Below, piece after piece: positions 21,674 to 34,400 of a stretch of 53,697 nucleotides of DNA. The position numbers and the translations under genes were made by a program. Each line of letters opens with the position of its first letter. Within the stretch, counting starts at the first letter, position 1. Below the pieces are notes generated by a model. The model saw only the letters and a list, made by a program, of their open reading frames with translations, searched no databases and was not told where the DNA came from. The stretch is from NCBI GenBank assembly GCA_018398765.1, contig JAHBMJ010003670.1, forward strand, positions 114,187-167,883. Direction: 5' to 3'. Source of the DNA: Chromera velia (taxonomy: Eukaryota; Sar; Chromeraceae).

Positions 21674-23371
21674 TTTGACGACGACAGAGTCTCGACGCGA
21701 TCAATTTGCTACGCCTATCAACATGTATGTGTATGAGAGACGAAGTTTTCACACATTCACGTTGGGAGAGGTGCGACAAGGCGCAGGGCTCGTCGGTTCG
21801 GGACGGCAGAGTCTGTTTGTACGTTACATTCAATGCGCGTTGAGTGTTGCATGATTGGAATTCATACGCACATCATTGCATTGCATGCAACATGCATGCA
21901 ACAGTCAATTGCGCTCCGTGCGAGCGCTCCGTGCGAGCACCATCAAAAGGCGAAAATTGGGTCCAAAATTCATTTGTTATGTGCCACTCATTTTCAAGTC
22001 CGAGTTCTTTGCGGGGTCGATATGGTCCGGTGATCTTAATTCTACTTAATTCAGTTTGTCAGACTGTCAGATCAGACAGGTCCAGACTCCAGTGAGTCTT
22101 ACAGACAGACAGACTCAGTGGTGTCTCTGGGAGTGCAGCCTATCAAGACCTTAATGTGTGTGCCCTTTGTGGGCCTCTATCAGCCTCTGGGTGGAAGCCT
22201 GCGACAGGATTAAAGCCCGAGAATCCCTTCCTTTTGATCTGTCCCTTTTTAGTACATGTTCTCTTGAGGCATTGTATACCTATGCTAGGTCAAATTTAAG
22301 TCAATGTGCGATTCTAAATGATCGAAATCAAGACCACGCGTACAACGTTTTATTGTGGGCGTGCTGGGTAGAATTGTGAACAAAGGCTAATCTTTTGTCG
22401 AGTCAGGTGATCACTTAGCATCCGACTTAGCGTCTCTCACTATATATATTAGAAGATATCACAAGAACAAAAGAACGTATGATAACCAATTAAATTTATG
22501 TTACCGTAGGATATTTAATTTGGGTTATACACTTCTTCAGTGCATACATGCAACGTTTTTCATCTGTAAACATTCCGTTGTTTATATTTGCTAGCTTCCA
22601 AGCCTTCCATCCATAAAGTATATGTGTTTTCGTGTATCTTTGTTCATGAATGGCAAAAGTTTTGGCACTACTTCTAAATTCTAACAAAAGTTTCGTCATT
22701 ATCAGATTTAACCAAATACTAAGCTTATGAGATGCATTGCAAACAAACTTTATCTTAGCCGAGTTTTCAAACTTTCCATTAATCTATAAATTTATTGCTT
22801 TATCTTTCACCAATCATGATCCGCAAGAGACTTAACGTTATAACAAAATCACGTAAAATCACAGAACATTTTATGATCACTGTCAATTCTGCTGACTTAT
22901 TCTGCTTAAAGAAGTTTTCGGTGATCACACGCTTAAAAATCTTTGTAAGTCACAGTAAGTGTAACTTCAATAATCTCAAGAATTATCTAAGCGATTATAT
23001 ATGGGATTACATTCTATAGTCTGATTAAAAAAGATTTGCTGGAAGATTTGATAGCTAGCCTAATTGATAGCTCATATAGTGTTAAAATCAATTAGCTGTA
23101 ACTTGATCTAAAAACTTGCCTACATACATTTTTATGAACTTGAATTATCGAACCAATGACGCCTAGACTCGGACAGGCTAGACTGGTGGATCGACGTAGA
23201 AAAACATTCTAAGTTTATTTTATCTATAACTGCATTGTTTGCTTCCGAGTCCTTTTTTCAGATCAAGACATAAGTCTTGATGGACCCCGTTTCAAACAAG
23301 TTCGATTTCACCCGAAGAGCTCGCGGTCTCCGTTCGGGTAAAACGAAAAAGAAAAAGCAGACGGGGCTGCT
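21674..23371. other. Intergenic region upstream of amine oxidase, no gene seen
   Basis: This includes the presumed promoter of the amine oxidase gene. Two TGCATGCA motifs (21882 and 21893) sit about 210 bp upstream of the start codon. From about 22400 the sequence becomes AT-rich. The 60-80 codon frames present have no protein-like character. Confidence 0.5.
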
Positions 23372-24516
23372 TCAAATCAGGAACAGCTTTGAAGGCTCCA
23401 GTGAAACCTGAACGCTAGACGACACGATACGGTGAGGAATCCAGGAGCCGGGCACTCGATGAGTAACGGCAGCAATGCAATCAGGGCGGAAGAGCATAGC
23501 TTGAAATTGGTTTCTTTCCTTCGGCTGTGTGTTCAAGGTTCTCTGACAGGCAGCAGTACAACGAAAAGGGAACGGAAGAGGTGAAGATATGGAGAGACGG
23601 ACACGCGCCGCAGAAACGCGCTGGTGCATTTCAGTGCATGGGGGAAGACAGACAGGAAGAAAGGAACAGAGAAAGAAAGAAAGAATTATTTTAAGAAAGG
23701 AAGAAAGAAAGAAAGAAAGAGAAAGAAAGAAAGAAAGAAAGAAAGAAAAGAGGTGCCTTGATAACGAAAGCAGTCTGAAAGAAAAACTCAAAGACTACAC
23801 CAGGCCAATTGGAGTGAAGAAAGAATCGCCACCAAATCTTCTTTCTTGGCTTCTGTGGACGCATTTTGTCTGGCATCTGGTGTCGCGTCCCCTGCTTTCG
23901 CTTTAACTTCGAACGTTCATACAGGAAGGTAGGCAGTGGGGCTTTCTACATTTTCAACGAGGACACACAGATGAGATGGGAAGTCAGACCGACGGACACA
24001 CACAAATCGACTGTCATCTAATTAGTTATCGATTGAATGAAAGACCGAGTCATGCAGCCCCGCTGGGCGAATGACTGTGGGAGCGGCACCCGGCCCTTTC
24101 TACAAGGGCAGATGAATCTTCCTTCAATCGAATTCTTCTAACACCCTTCTTGGTATTCTCTAAGTAGAAGGAAGCAAGTGTGTATTTGGACTGATCAACT
24201 ACCACACTGCGAACAGAGGACACACGGACCGACAGGCGGACAAAAAAGCGGCGTCTCTTTAAGTGAGCTTCGACTTGCGCAGTTTACTCACCGGAAAAAA
24301 AGAACAGGAGAAAAAGAGACAAGCAAAGCTGCAGAAAAAAGAACGGCGTTCCTGCGTAAGGAGCCGTCATTTTTCTGCTCCTCCCTTCTTTCTCGTTACG
24401 AGCAAAACGCAACAAAGAAAAGAACCGAATCAGTCCGTGCAACAGCACCAACCCGCCCAAACAGAGACGCACCGACAGATCTCATCTGGTAGTCCGTCAG
24501 CCGGCTTTTTCAACGC
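23372..24516 (-). CDS. Candidate small-exon gene, 3' part
   Basis: Four putative exons with standard acceptors and donors join in phase: 24516-24473 (ALKKPADGLPDEIC), 24099-24046 (KGRVPLPQSFAQRGCMT), 23891-23801 (ending GGDSFFTPIGL) and 23542-23372 (includes AMLFRPDCIAAVTHRVPG) with a TGA stop. A 30-bp exon at 24887-24858 (IEVKEIFLCE) could precede them. The first exon is open in only one frame, and that frame fits. The purine-rich plus strand agrees with minus-strand transcription by the rule seen in the firm genes. There is no recognised domain, and each exon alone is weak evidence. Confidence 0.35.
23660..23755. repeat. (GAAA)n tract
   Basis: A GAAA-rich simple sequence lies in the intron before the 23542 exon of the candidate gene. 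Similar (CAAG)n and (GGAA)n tracts lie at 24903-24972. Confidence 0.9.
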
Positions 24517-24901
24517 CTGTAACAAGAAACGAAAGCACACGAGTGAAGGCGCGAAAAGTCAAATACGGACAAACCAGCAAGGACCTGTCTGTGCGCAGCG
24601 GGAAGACAAGAAAGAGACAAAGGAAGAAAGAAGAAAAAAAAAGAAAACAACGACCGCCTGTGTCCATCCCTGTAGGCCGACTGTATGCCTGTCTGTCCAC
24701 ATGCTGTCCCATCATCAATGTACAGATAGATGCACACACATACACACACAACGATCGAACGAGTCTTCCGACAACCTATTCGAATCAATCTGCCTGCATG
24801 GATGCCTGTCTGAAAGAACGAATCTTGCCATCATGTGTAGAGGTTCGACAGGCTCACCTCACACAAAAAAATTTCCTTCACTTCAATCTATCGATGTCAG
24901 A

Positions 24902-24934
<33 letters not shown>

Positions 24935-25805
24935 AGAAAGAAAGAAAGGAAGGAAGGAAGGAAGGAAGGACCGGACTATGACGAAACAAACACTCATGAA
25001 AATGGACGCAAAAGAGGAGAGGAGTGACACAGAGGCAGACAGAAAGACAGCCAGACAGAGAGAAAAGTGCTTGCCAGGAGGACAATGAAAGCGAATGATG
25101 TGAGGAACAGACGCTCCTCGATCTCGGCCGATCAGGTGGGCAGGTGCCTTTGTTCACTCCCTCTTTCCTCCCTTCTCGTCCAGAAAGCATCTGCGGATTC
25201 CCTTTTACTGTCAGGCAGGCAGGCAGGCAGGGAGGGAGGCAGGCAGGCGGCCTTCGCCGTTGTCCTTGGCATGCTCCTTGCTCAGGTCTCATGGGATTCG
25301 ACGGATCATGGGATGGATGCACGATGAAAGAAAGAGGAGGGAGGGACGGGGGGAAAAGTCATCGAAGAGACAGACACACGATTTGTCGAGGGAAGGCAAA
25401 TCCAAGCGTTGGGTGTTGCTTTCTCGCAAGTGTCGTGCTGTTTCTAGGGCTGCGATTTTTCTTCTTGACGTTCGACAAATAAAAAACAGCGGAGTTAATT
25501 TAAGGTTTCTTAATTGTCTTTCTGTGCACCCTCCCATCACGGTCTCTCTCTCTTTCGCACGACACCCACCGCCAACACCTGCCCCCCCTGTACTTTCTGC
25601 CCTTCCCTTTCGGATGGGTGGGTGTTTGAGGCAGGCAGACAGCCATTCGTTTCGGCTGACTTCACACAGGAAGGAAGAAGCACCCGACCACCGGACTTTC
25701 TTCTCGTGTTCTTGCGGCCCCTCTGGGACTTTCTTTCTGTAAAAAAAAAGGCACTCGGCCGTCGTACCTTTTCGCTTTTTTCCTTCGACATTCGTCATTC
25801 TCTCT

Positions 25806-25887
25806 TCATTTGACAAATTCCGCATCATCAGCATCCCCCCCATCCGGCTGTTGTCCCGCCAGACAACTACCAGCAGCAGCCATCCTT
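25806..25887 (-). CDS. Candidate 3'-terminal exon
   Basis: An acceptor (GTCTCCAG) is followed by RMAAAGSCLAGQQPDGGDAD-DAEFVK and a stop. The acidic tail looks like a real C-terminus. The plus strand of the same stretch is also open (FRIISIPPIRLLSRQ), so strand is uncertain. No upstream exon could be linked. Confidence 0.2.
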
Positions 25888-27526
25888 CTGGAGACATTGT
25901 ATTGAACGAGGCAGACAGGAAAATAGAGGCCAAGCCAGTCAGACAGACAGAGAAGCAGAGAGAACGACAAAGGGACAGACAGAACGAACGCGGCGACAGT
26001 CCACCCTTTCCCTTCAAACTCTGCTCTCTCTATCTGCCTCTCTTTCTTTCCCTCCATCCTCTCTTCCACCACTCGTTTCACATTAACTCCGACTCTACTC
26101 ACAGACAGACAGACAGATGTACAAGCAAGTCAGACTGAGGAGCAAAGAGATTTTCTTTCACCCTCTTTTCCACACAAATCAGTACCCCCCTCCGCCCTTC
26201 CGGAGAACCCCTTTTCCAGCAAACGGCACTGATTGCATGTGTATGTATTTACAAGTGGGCGGTATGGCATTCGACCTTACGTGCCTCCAAATGAATCAAG
26301 AGAGACATACGAGGAGGGGGGAGAAGAGGGAGGAATTTGAACTGACGGTAGACTATTTGGTCATGCATTCATCCACGGATCCATACAAGTCCAAAAATAG
26401 GCCGTGCACAAAGAAGACAAGACACATGAATGACGATGCACGAATTTGAGAAAACACGCATGAACGAAATATGCCTCCATGCAATGCAAACAAACAAACA
26501 ATTCAAGCAAGGGGAAGGCTGCACCTCTCTGCAAAAGCTTATGCTCCCCTCAACTCCTCCCAGCATCCTCCCTTACTTAATCAAACCAAAGTGCTCTGCA
26601 TGAAGCGCACATAAAAGATCGCCGCGTTGGCGACCTTTCTTTCTCTTTTCCTCCTTTCTGACCATCAAACTTCAGTCAGTCAAGTCAAAATTGAGCGCAC
26701 CTGCTTCGGTGCACATGCATGCAGACCTTCTCCCCTCCCCTCCCTTTCCCCCTTCAGGTCAATGTTGTCATTGTTTGCACTGCTTTTTCCTTCTTTCATC
26801 GCATCGCATGACTGCACGCACTGATCGAATTCGAATTCCGATGTGTCTCTCGTCGGAACGAGAGGAAGAGAGAAAAAAGGAAGGAAGGAAGGAAGTGGGA
26901 AAAGAGAACACCCACCTATTGATTGATCTCCCTCTCGGGAGAACACTCAGCGCAATGCACGCCTCTTGTCACATGCAGTCTCTCGTGATGGTGACAGCGG
27001 TTTTCTTTCTTTGTTTGATTCCGTCTGTCTGTCTTCAACTCCTCCACCTCGCAGCAGCAGCAGCAGCAGCAGCAGGAATTCATTAACATCAACCAACAGC
27101 CTCCCTGTCAGACAGACAGAAGATTCACTACACAGAATGCAACACGATCACGCTGACAGAGATGGAAGAAGCACAAAAAAACGAAAGTCCGTAAACAGGA
27201 ACGGCCAGACACAGACAGACACATAGACTCATGTTGCCCCGACAACACTGCACAATAGAAGTAAGTAAATGATTTGAACGAATTGCACGCCGCGCCCTGC
27301 GTGAGAAAGACACCGACAAGTCGCCCTAGATTCTTTTTGCACAAGGTACAACGAAAAGAAGCTAGACAGACAACAAGGAAAATGAGAGAAGAGAAGGATG
27401 TCAGCGGAGCTCTCGCTCCCTCCGTCTCTCCGGCAAACGAATACCTATCAAACCACGGGGGGAAGCGGCTTCCGAAAAAACAAACGAGCAAATCTTCTTC
27501 TTTCTCCTCACCTCCAAATGATCGAT

Positions 27527-28086
27527 CTAAAAAACAATGAACGCAGCCAGACACTGCCCGCCCTCTCTTCCCGTGATGACTGCTCTTCGCTGTCTCGTGC
27601 ACAAATTCTTCGAGGGACACCCCCATTCTGAGTGCCCCCGCCCCTCCACTCAAAGAAGCGAAGGAAACGGGTTACGACCGCCTGTCGGTCAGTGGGTCTC
27701 TGGAGGTTCGGACATTTCTTTCCGCTTTCATGTGTCGGAATTCGAAACAAACAACAACCGGAAAACACGGACAAGAAGAAAGAAACGGAACAGGGGACGA
27801 AAGAAGAGTAACTACAAAAATCGCGTTCAGGAGAACAGACGGAGGAGAAAAAAGGGTGATTCCTTATTTATTCAACTGGGATGAATTCACGGTCATTGTT
27901 GTGATTCTTGCCTTGTTTTCTTTTACGATGTCGGCCGGAATGAGGGAATGTTCAGATCAACATTTATGGCGATAGAGACCAGGGTCTTTGCCTGTCTGAC
28001 TGCACGCTGACATGGAAAGATCTACAGCCTCTCCTACATCCAGCCTTCCATTCGTCCTCAAATACAGCAATTGCCCAAGTGTTTCG
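27527..28086 (-). CDS. Candidate two-exon 3' end of an unknown gene
   Basis: Exon 28086-27980 (acceptor CTTGCAG, donor GTCTCT) encodes ETLGQLLYLRTNGRLDVGEA and continues to GKDP. It joins in phase to 27627-27527 (WGCPSKNLCTRQRRAVITG...AFIVF, TAG stop). Both peptides look plausible and the phase agrees, but no family is recognised and no upstream exon was placed. Confidence 0.3.
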
Positions 28087-30245
28087 CTGCAAGTGGAGGA
28101 CGCACAGAGGCGAAGTAGGAAGAGGTTTTCATACCACCTGGTATGAAACGAAACAGCAATAACTCCAGCAGCAGCAGCATCAGGCAGACTGATGCGTGTC
28201 GACAAAGAATAATGAAGGAAGCATGCACAAATTGTGTCAGTCAATTTTTTCAGTGATGCCTCTCCGTCAAATGCGATTCTTTCCGAAAGCTTGCTTCCAT
28301 GTGTTTGTTGTCTCTTCTTTCTCTCTTTGCATGCAAACGCCAAAGAAACATTTGAGGCCACTCAAGCGTCGCTGGCCTGTCTGCTGCAGTCACATGAGAC
28401 TACCGCTCTCCCCCTTTCTCTCCAACGAAACCAACGCAAAGCACCTGTACCTTTTCTCCCCCCCTGACACGGTGAACATGTTCCACCTTCTTTTTTCCCA
28501 AAGAAACTTCTCCCTTCTTTGTGTCCTGTTTCTTCCTTCACTCTCTCTTCGCGTTCCCTCCCATGCATGAATGAGCCTTGCAGAAAGAAGCGATCCCTCC
28601 ACACACACAGCCAAGGGATCCGTCGATCCTCTTTGACGCACACATCGCACCTGCACTGCAAACTGCCAACTGCAATGTCCTCCTATCCAGCCATTCTTTT
28701 CTTCTTTCGGCAACTTCTTCAATACCCAACTTCTCTCTTTCTTTTCTCTTTGAAGATGAAGGGGAGAGCTGGCTGGGGGCTGACCAATCTGTTCTTTTAC
28801 ATGTGCCAGCGGCATCAAATCAAATCAACACACGCACAAACGAACACAGGATCAAAGACAGAGAGAGAGAAGTGGAAGAAAAGAGGGCCATCCAGAAGAG
28901 GGCAGGCAACAAAATCGGAACCAGAGAGGAAGAAAGGAAGGAAGCAAAAGAGAGACGGGTAATATGGACAACTCTTCATCCATCCCGCCTCATCTCAACA
29001 TTTTCTTCCCGTCCGTCTTCACAGCGGCAGCAGCACATGGAGAGAGAAGGAAAGCTTTGCATGCGAGAACGGGCAACAAATACAGAACGGGGAGAAAAGG
29101 ACGAAAAGTGAACACAGAGGTGCGCATGATGCGCACGCGGGCGATAAAAGAAAGGAAGTGTGAAATCAATGCACTGGCCAGAAAAGTACCCATTGTTTTC
29201 TCATTCTCATTCCCGTGAACCCGTCTGCCCCTTCCCTTTCTTCCCCTTTCTTGAGAATCGAGAAGAGAGGTGCATGCAATGTTGGGGTGTTTCGTTCATG
29301 TAAAAATAAAACGAGCGCTGCGATCTGATGCGGCTGCATGCCTTCCTTTCTTCTGATATGGACGCGTATGTGCGATCGATGGATGCCGCTTTTTGTTTTC
29401 CGGTAGTTACAGACCGACAAGACAGGCACCTTTTTTCGAAGAAAGTAAAACAGAGAAAAGAAACACTGAAAGCAAGGCCTAGTCTCTCTCGTGCGAATTT
29501 ATCAATTAGTCCGTCTTTCTCTAAATCACTTGACAGAGAGAGCTGAATTATCTCTTCAGATCCATTTTTGGTTTGCAGACAGAAACGAGGACGGATCGAC
29601 AGCGACGATGCAATGATTCAGTCAAGCAGTACAGGCAGGCACATGAATGAATTGAGAATGAATGAGAAGGAGAAGAAGAAGAAGGCAGAAGAGAGGAGGA
29701 AGCAGCGCCGGCCGGGTTCCTCCAATACGAACAGGGGAAGGAAGGAAGGAAGGAAGGCAAAGAAAGGGGAGGGGGAGAGCAAGGATCAAAAAGCGAAGGA
29801 CGAGAGACAGGGAGAGGGAGAGACGGAAGAAGAGGACGGAACTAGGAGGAAGAGACTGAAGGGGAAGACAAGAGAAAGAAAGAAGTTCGGCAACGCACGC
29901 TGCAAGCGAGCACACGCACGGAGACCCGAACCACCTCCACCTTATTCATTTGCACACCCTCATGCATTCAGTATGCAAAACGAGAGCGGGAAAGGGGAAG
30001 TTAAGAGAGAGAGGACAAGAAGAACAGAACAACTCTTGAGGGGAAAGGAGAAGAAAAGGAAAGAAAGAGAAGCAGCTGCAGCCCCACAACCTCTCCTCAT
30101 CTACCAAAGCCACCTGAACTTCCGTCCTCATCTTATTTTTCTTTTGTTCTCTGTCTCTCTCTATCAGACTGTTAGACAGACGGTCGTCTCTCCTCTTTTG
30201 TTTCCTGTGAGGAAATACACAGCTCCTGCTCCTCCCCCCCCCCCC

Positions 30246-30413
30246 NNNNNNNNNNNNNNNNNNNNNNNNNNNNNNNNNNNNNNNNNNNNNNNNNNNNNNN
30301 NNNNNNNNNNNNNNNNNNNNNNNNNNNNNNNNNNNNNNNNNNNNNNNNNNNNNNNNNNNNNNNNNNNNNNNNNNNNNNNNNNNNNNNNNNNNNNNNNNNN
30401 NNNNNNNNNNNNN
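30246..30413. other. Assembly gap of 168 N between poly-C runs
   Basis: Undetermined bases are flanked by C homopolymers on both sides. Open frames crossing it are meaningless. The true length is unknown. Confidence 0.95.
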
Positions 30414-30851
30414 CCCCCCTCTTCTTTGAACTCATTTCTTGCTACTTTCCGTTGACATTTCGCACTCGCGCCGAAGGAAGGCAAGTAGGCAGGGAAATAT
30501 CCGTTTGCTGAGCCGCCCACCTGCCTTCCCAATGGAAACGAGCACCACAGACAGTCAGTCAGTCGTGCAGTTTGTCGCTCTATACACAAAACAGATGGAT
30601 CAGAACATTGATTCATTCCATTGCTCTTTTCGTACCTTTCTTCACTTCTATTTCTGTCCTCAGCATGCATAATGCATCAACTGTTTTCTACCCCCCTTTC
30701 CATTCATTCTTACTCTTGCACTGCGGCAGGAACCCCCTTCCTGCGGACTGCCTTCTACCAACTGCACTTCCCCCAAGACAGGCAGTCAATGGCTTCCTTC
30801 CTCATTCTCAACCGCAGGACCATTCTTCGAGCTACACAGTCCAGACGGAAT

Positions 30852-31375
30852 CTAATTGGCAGGCAGCGGGAGAACCGGGTGCAACCCAGGAGCCCCTCCC
30901 GCTGCTGCAGCTGCTGCGGCATCTGCAAGTGCAGTGGGTGCTGCTGGACAGGTCCCGAGTGACTCCAAGCCGAGGTTCTGTGTCTTGCAAAGAGATGCAA
31001 AGACGGAATCGGGCTTGGAGAGTAACTCGGACGGCGAGTCCATCTCCACCAGCACCCCCTTGTCAAGCACCATGACGACGTCGGAGGAGAGGATCGTCGA
31101 AAGACGATGCGCAACTGTCAGAGTCGTGGCACCTGCAAACGCCCTCTCCATGGCCCTCTGAAGTCTCGAGTCGGTATCCCTGTCTACAGACGCTGTGGGT
31201 TCGTCCAGGAGAACAACAGAGGAACGACGGAGAAGAGCGCGTGCGACGCAAAGCATCTGCCTCATGCCCCGAGAGAACCTCTTGCCCCTGTCGGACACGG
31301 GAAGGTCAAGCAAGCCACCCTGCCAGCCTTCACGCTCTGCCTGAGTCGCGAGATCCTCCAGTGTCTGCACTCACT

Positions 31376-31440
<65 letters not shown>

Positions 31441-34400
31441 AGAAAGAGGGAGCAGGGGAGGCGAGAGGAAACGAAAGAAGAACCAATGACGACGACTAGA
31501 GACCCAATCCAAGACAGAGGCTGAATCTACTCACGGAATACATTCTTCGATACACAGAGAGACACGAAGGGAGAGAGATTCCGCAAGAAAGAGAAAGAAA
31601 GGCCTGTGCAACAAACGAATAAGGCTCTTTTTGTTCACGACGTCCTGTCTCCAAAGTGTTCTCTTGAACCTCTCTTTCTCTCTTTCCATACCACTCAACA
31701 ACAAGCAAGGTCTCCCCCCTCTTCCCCTCCCCTCCGCCTACCTGTGCACACTCGAGGGCGTCCAGAATTTCGGCGTCCGAACGCTTCCCAGAGGGGTCAA
31801 GGTTATCCCTCACGGTTCCGGTGAAGAGGAAGGGGGCTTGAGGGACGACTGCAATTCGGGACCTCAGCTCGTTGATCGTCAGGTCGAAGATGTCGGTGCC
31901 GTCGAGGAGGATTTTGCCTTCCTCGATGTCCACCAGACGGAGCAGGCACTGCAGGAGAGACGACTTCCCGCTGCCAGATCGACCGCATATCCCCACCTTC
32001 TGCCCCTTCCAGATCTGGGCAGAGAGGTGAGAGACCACACGGGCAAGCTCGGGCCGATATCTCATCCCGATGTTCTGGAATTCGAGAGCGGGGGCACTGT
32101 CTGCTGTCACAAATTTCGTTGCGGGGCTGCTGGCTGGCTTGAACCCCCCTCCCACAACTCCTGTGGCGTACTCAACGGGGGACATCTGCCCGCTGTGGGG
32201 AAGAGCAGCTGCGGTGGGGGAGGCGTTCCTCTCTCTCCACCTGCCGATCATCTCGGCGGTGGAGGGGGACACTGTGTTGTTCAGCTTCTGACGGCGATCG
32301 GTTTCCTCCCCCTTTTCTGGGGAAGTCTCATCGATACCCACACCCCCGGCAGATCGCCTGGTGTCTATGGGCGTGACGGCAGCCTTCAAAATGGCCCCGA
32401 TGGATTGGTCTTTGGGTACATCCATTGGCACTAGGGTGGGCAGACCGGGATTGGCCCCTGGTTGGGTGTTCGAGAGGGGCACCGGCTCTCCAGAGACGGG
32501 AAGAGGGGGGAGAGACGAGGGCACAGGACCGTGTGCAGCCCCACCGACTTTTTCCAGAGCTTTCTTCTCTTTTGTTTTTTGGGAGAGATGCTCTTCGGAG
32601 TCCTTCCTTCCGTCTCCTCCTGAACAGGAGGCGACGGAAGAAGGAGCGGAGACGGATCCTTTTCCGGGGTTGCACACACTGGGGCGCACGGGTGGGAGGG
32701 TCTCTTCTGAGGTGACCATCTCTTCCTGGGTCAGGCAGATCGGCACACGCTGCACATTCTCATTGTTCTCGTGCTTTTCCGATTCCCCCTTTTCTTCTCT
32801 TGTCTGATCACCTGTCAAGCTTAAGCAGACGGGTGTGGGCGACACGGGGGTCGTCTCACGTTCGGGGGTAACAACCCTAGTGACACCTGCCTCTAGGTCC
32901 TTCTCTCTCTCACTTCCCTTCTCGGTACTGTCTGTAATCGCGTTCTTTCCTGCCCCCCCAAATCCTTTCCAGAAGGCACCCGCCCGTTTGGAGACGGGGA
33001 CGGGGTTCTTGAACAGATCATCTCCCCCCCGATGTGCGGTGACTGAGGGGCTCTTGGCTGCTGTCGAAACGACAGCAATGCTTCCCGTCTCCCACTCTTT
33101 ATCCTTCTCAACCGGTATTTTGGTGAGCATGAGCATACGGTCTACTGACACAAGGGACACCTCAAAGTCGACAGCGCATCTCGCTGCCCACTGGAGAAGT
33201 TGGGACAGTTGCAGCAGGGTGGTCAGAGCCAGACCCGCAAGTTCGGGTGACACACCCCCTGACTGTTTCAGGAACGTCAGAGCGACGCCAATCGCTAACA
33301 CGGCAATTGCCGCCAGGGCATCCAGGCGCAAAGCCAGCCAGCGCACTGCCATCCACAGGGTGTAGAAGGCCTTCATATTTCCATTCACTGCTGCCCCCAT
33401 CTCCCCAAACACCAAATCTGCTGCCCCCGGAAAAGCCCGAATGACCATCAGACCACCCAGACTCTCTTCCAACAGACCCACCATCGGAGCCCTGCTCGAA
33501 GCCTCGAGGCGTTTGAGTGCTTTCGAGGGACCCCGGAAAAACCGGAAAATCAGAACGAAACAGACGAGCAACGGGACTGCGGCCAAAACAAACCAAGCGC
33601 TCCCTGCAACGACAGCCACGACCAACGCAAGAGCGCTGGCAACGAGTGACTGCAGGGTTTGGCTTCCTGTCTCGGCCACCTGCATGTCTACAGCGTCTGC
33701 ATCCCGCCCTAGAACGTTCAGGATCACACCGGCAGGTACGAGGTCGAAGAAGCGCGAGACGGGGGCACGAAGCAAACGCTCGCTGACGTGCGCAAACAGC
33801 GCACGGGCACTTCGCCACAGTGCAAGTGCCCACCCCATCTCTCTCATCAAAACCAAGAGTGCCGTCACTGCTGCGAAAACCCCCACGCTAGCTGCCATGG
33901 GCATTCCCAAAGCATCCGGGCTGAGAGGCCCCGTGGGTTCACCTTTGCTGACCACTTCGCTCTTTGTGGCAACGAACCAGACGAAGAAAAGACGTGCCAT
34001 CTCGGCAACAGTGAACACCAGAAGAAAGTTCACAATCCATGCTACACCTCGAGTCATGGCAGAGCAGTCACTCGGCATTTCGCCTGCTGCCTTGTGGGTG
34101 TGTCCTGCTTTTGCTTGTGCTTTTTCGGGGGATTTCTTGGAGGAGGTGAAGTGGTGACGGTATCTCTCCAGTGCGAGGGAGAAGTAGACTGTCATCGTGT
34201 GGAAGGTGTTGGGGGTATGGCGGTGATGTTTGGGCATGCCGGCGGAAATGGTTTCAGACCGCTTCAGACGTGTTGCCTGCTTGTCCTTCCCCTTTTTCTT
34301 CTCATTCCCTCCTAGAGTCGGGCGTCGTCCCCCACGGCCCCCTTTCTCAATGTCCTTCCGCTTCAGGGGGAGGCGGGTTGTGCCCTCTCTCTTGGGGGCT

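Larger units (their letters stand above)
24517..30245. other. Low-complexity region without a firm gene
   Basis: Almost 6 kb of purine-rich and pyrimidine-rich patches (GAAAG, GGAAGGAA, GACAGACA, CTTTC) has many short frames on both strands. The best exon candidates are entered separately (25806-25887 and 27527-28086). A possible plus-strand first exon is at 25085-25135 (MKANDVRNRRSSISADQ then GTGGGC). A CAG-repeat (about 27052-27074) sits at the end of a frame with a signal-like start (MQSLVMVTAVFFLCLIP). TGCATGCA occurs at 26715 and 29271. None of this is sufficient for a gene call. Confidence 0.4.
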
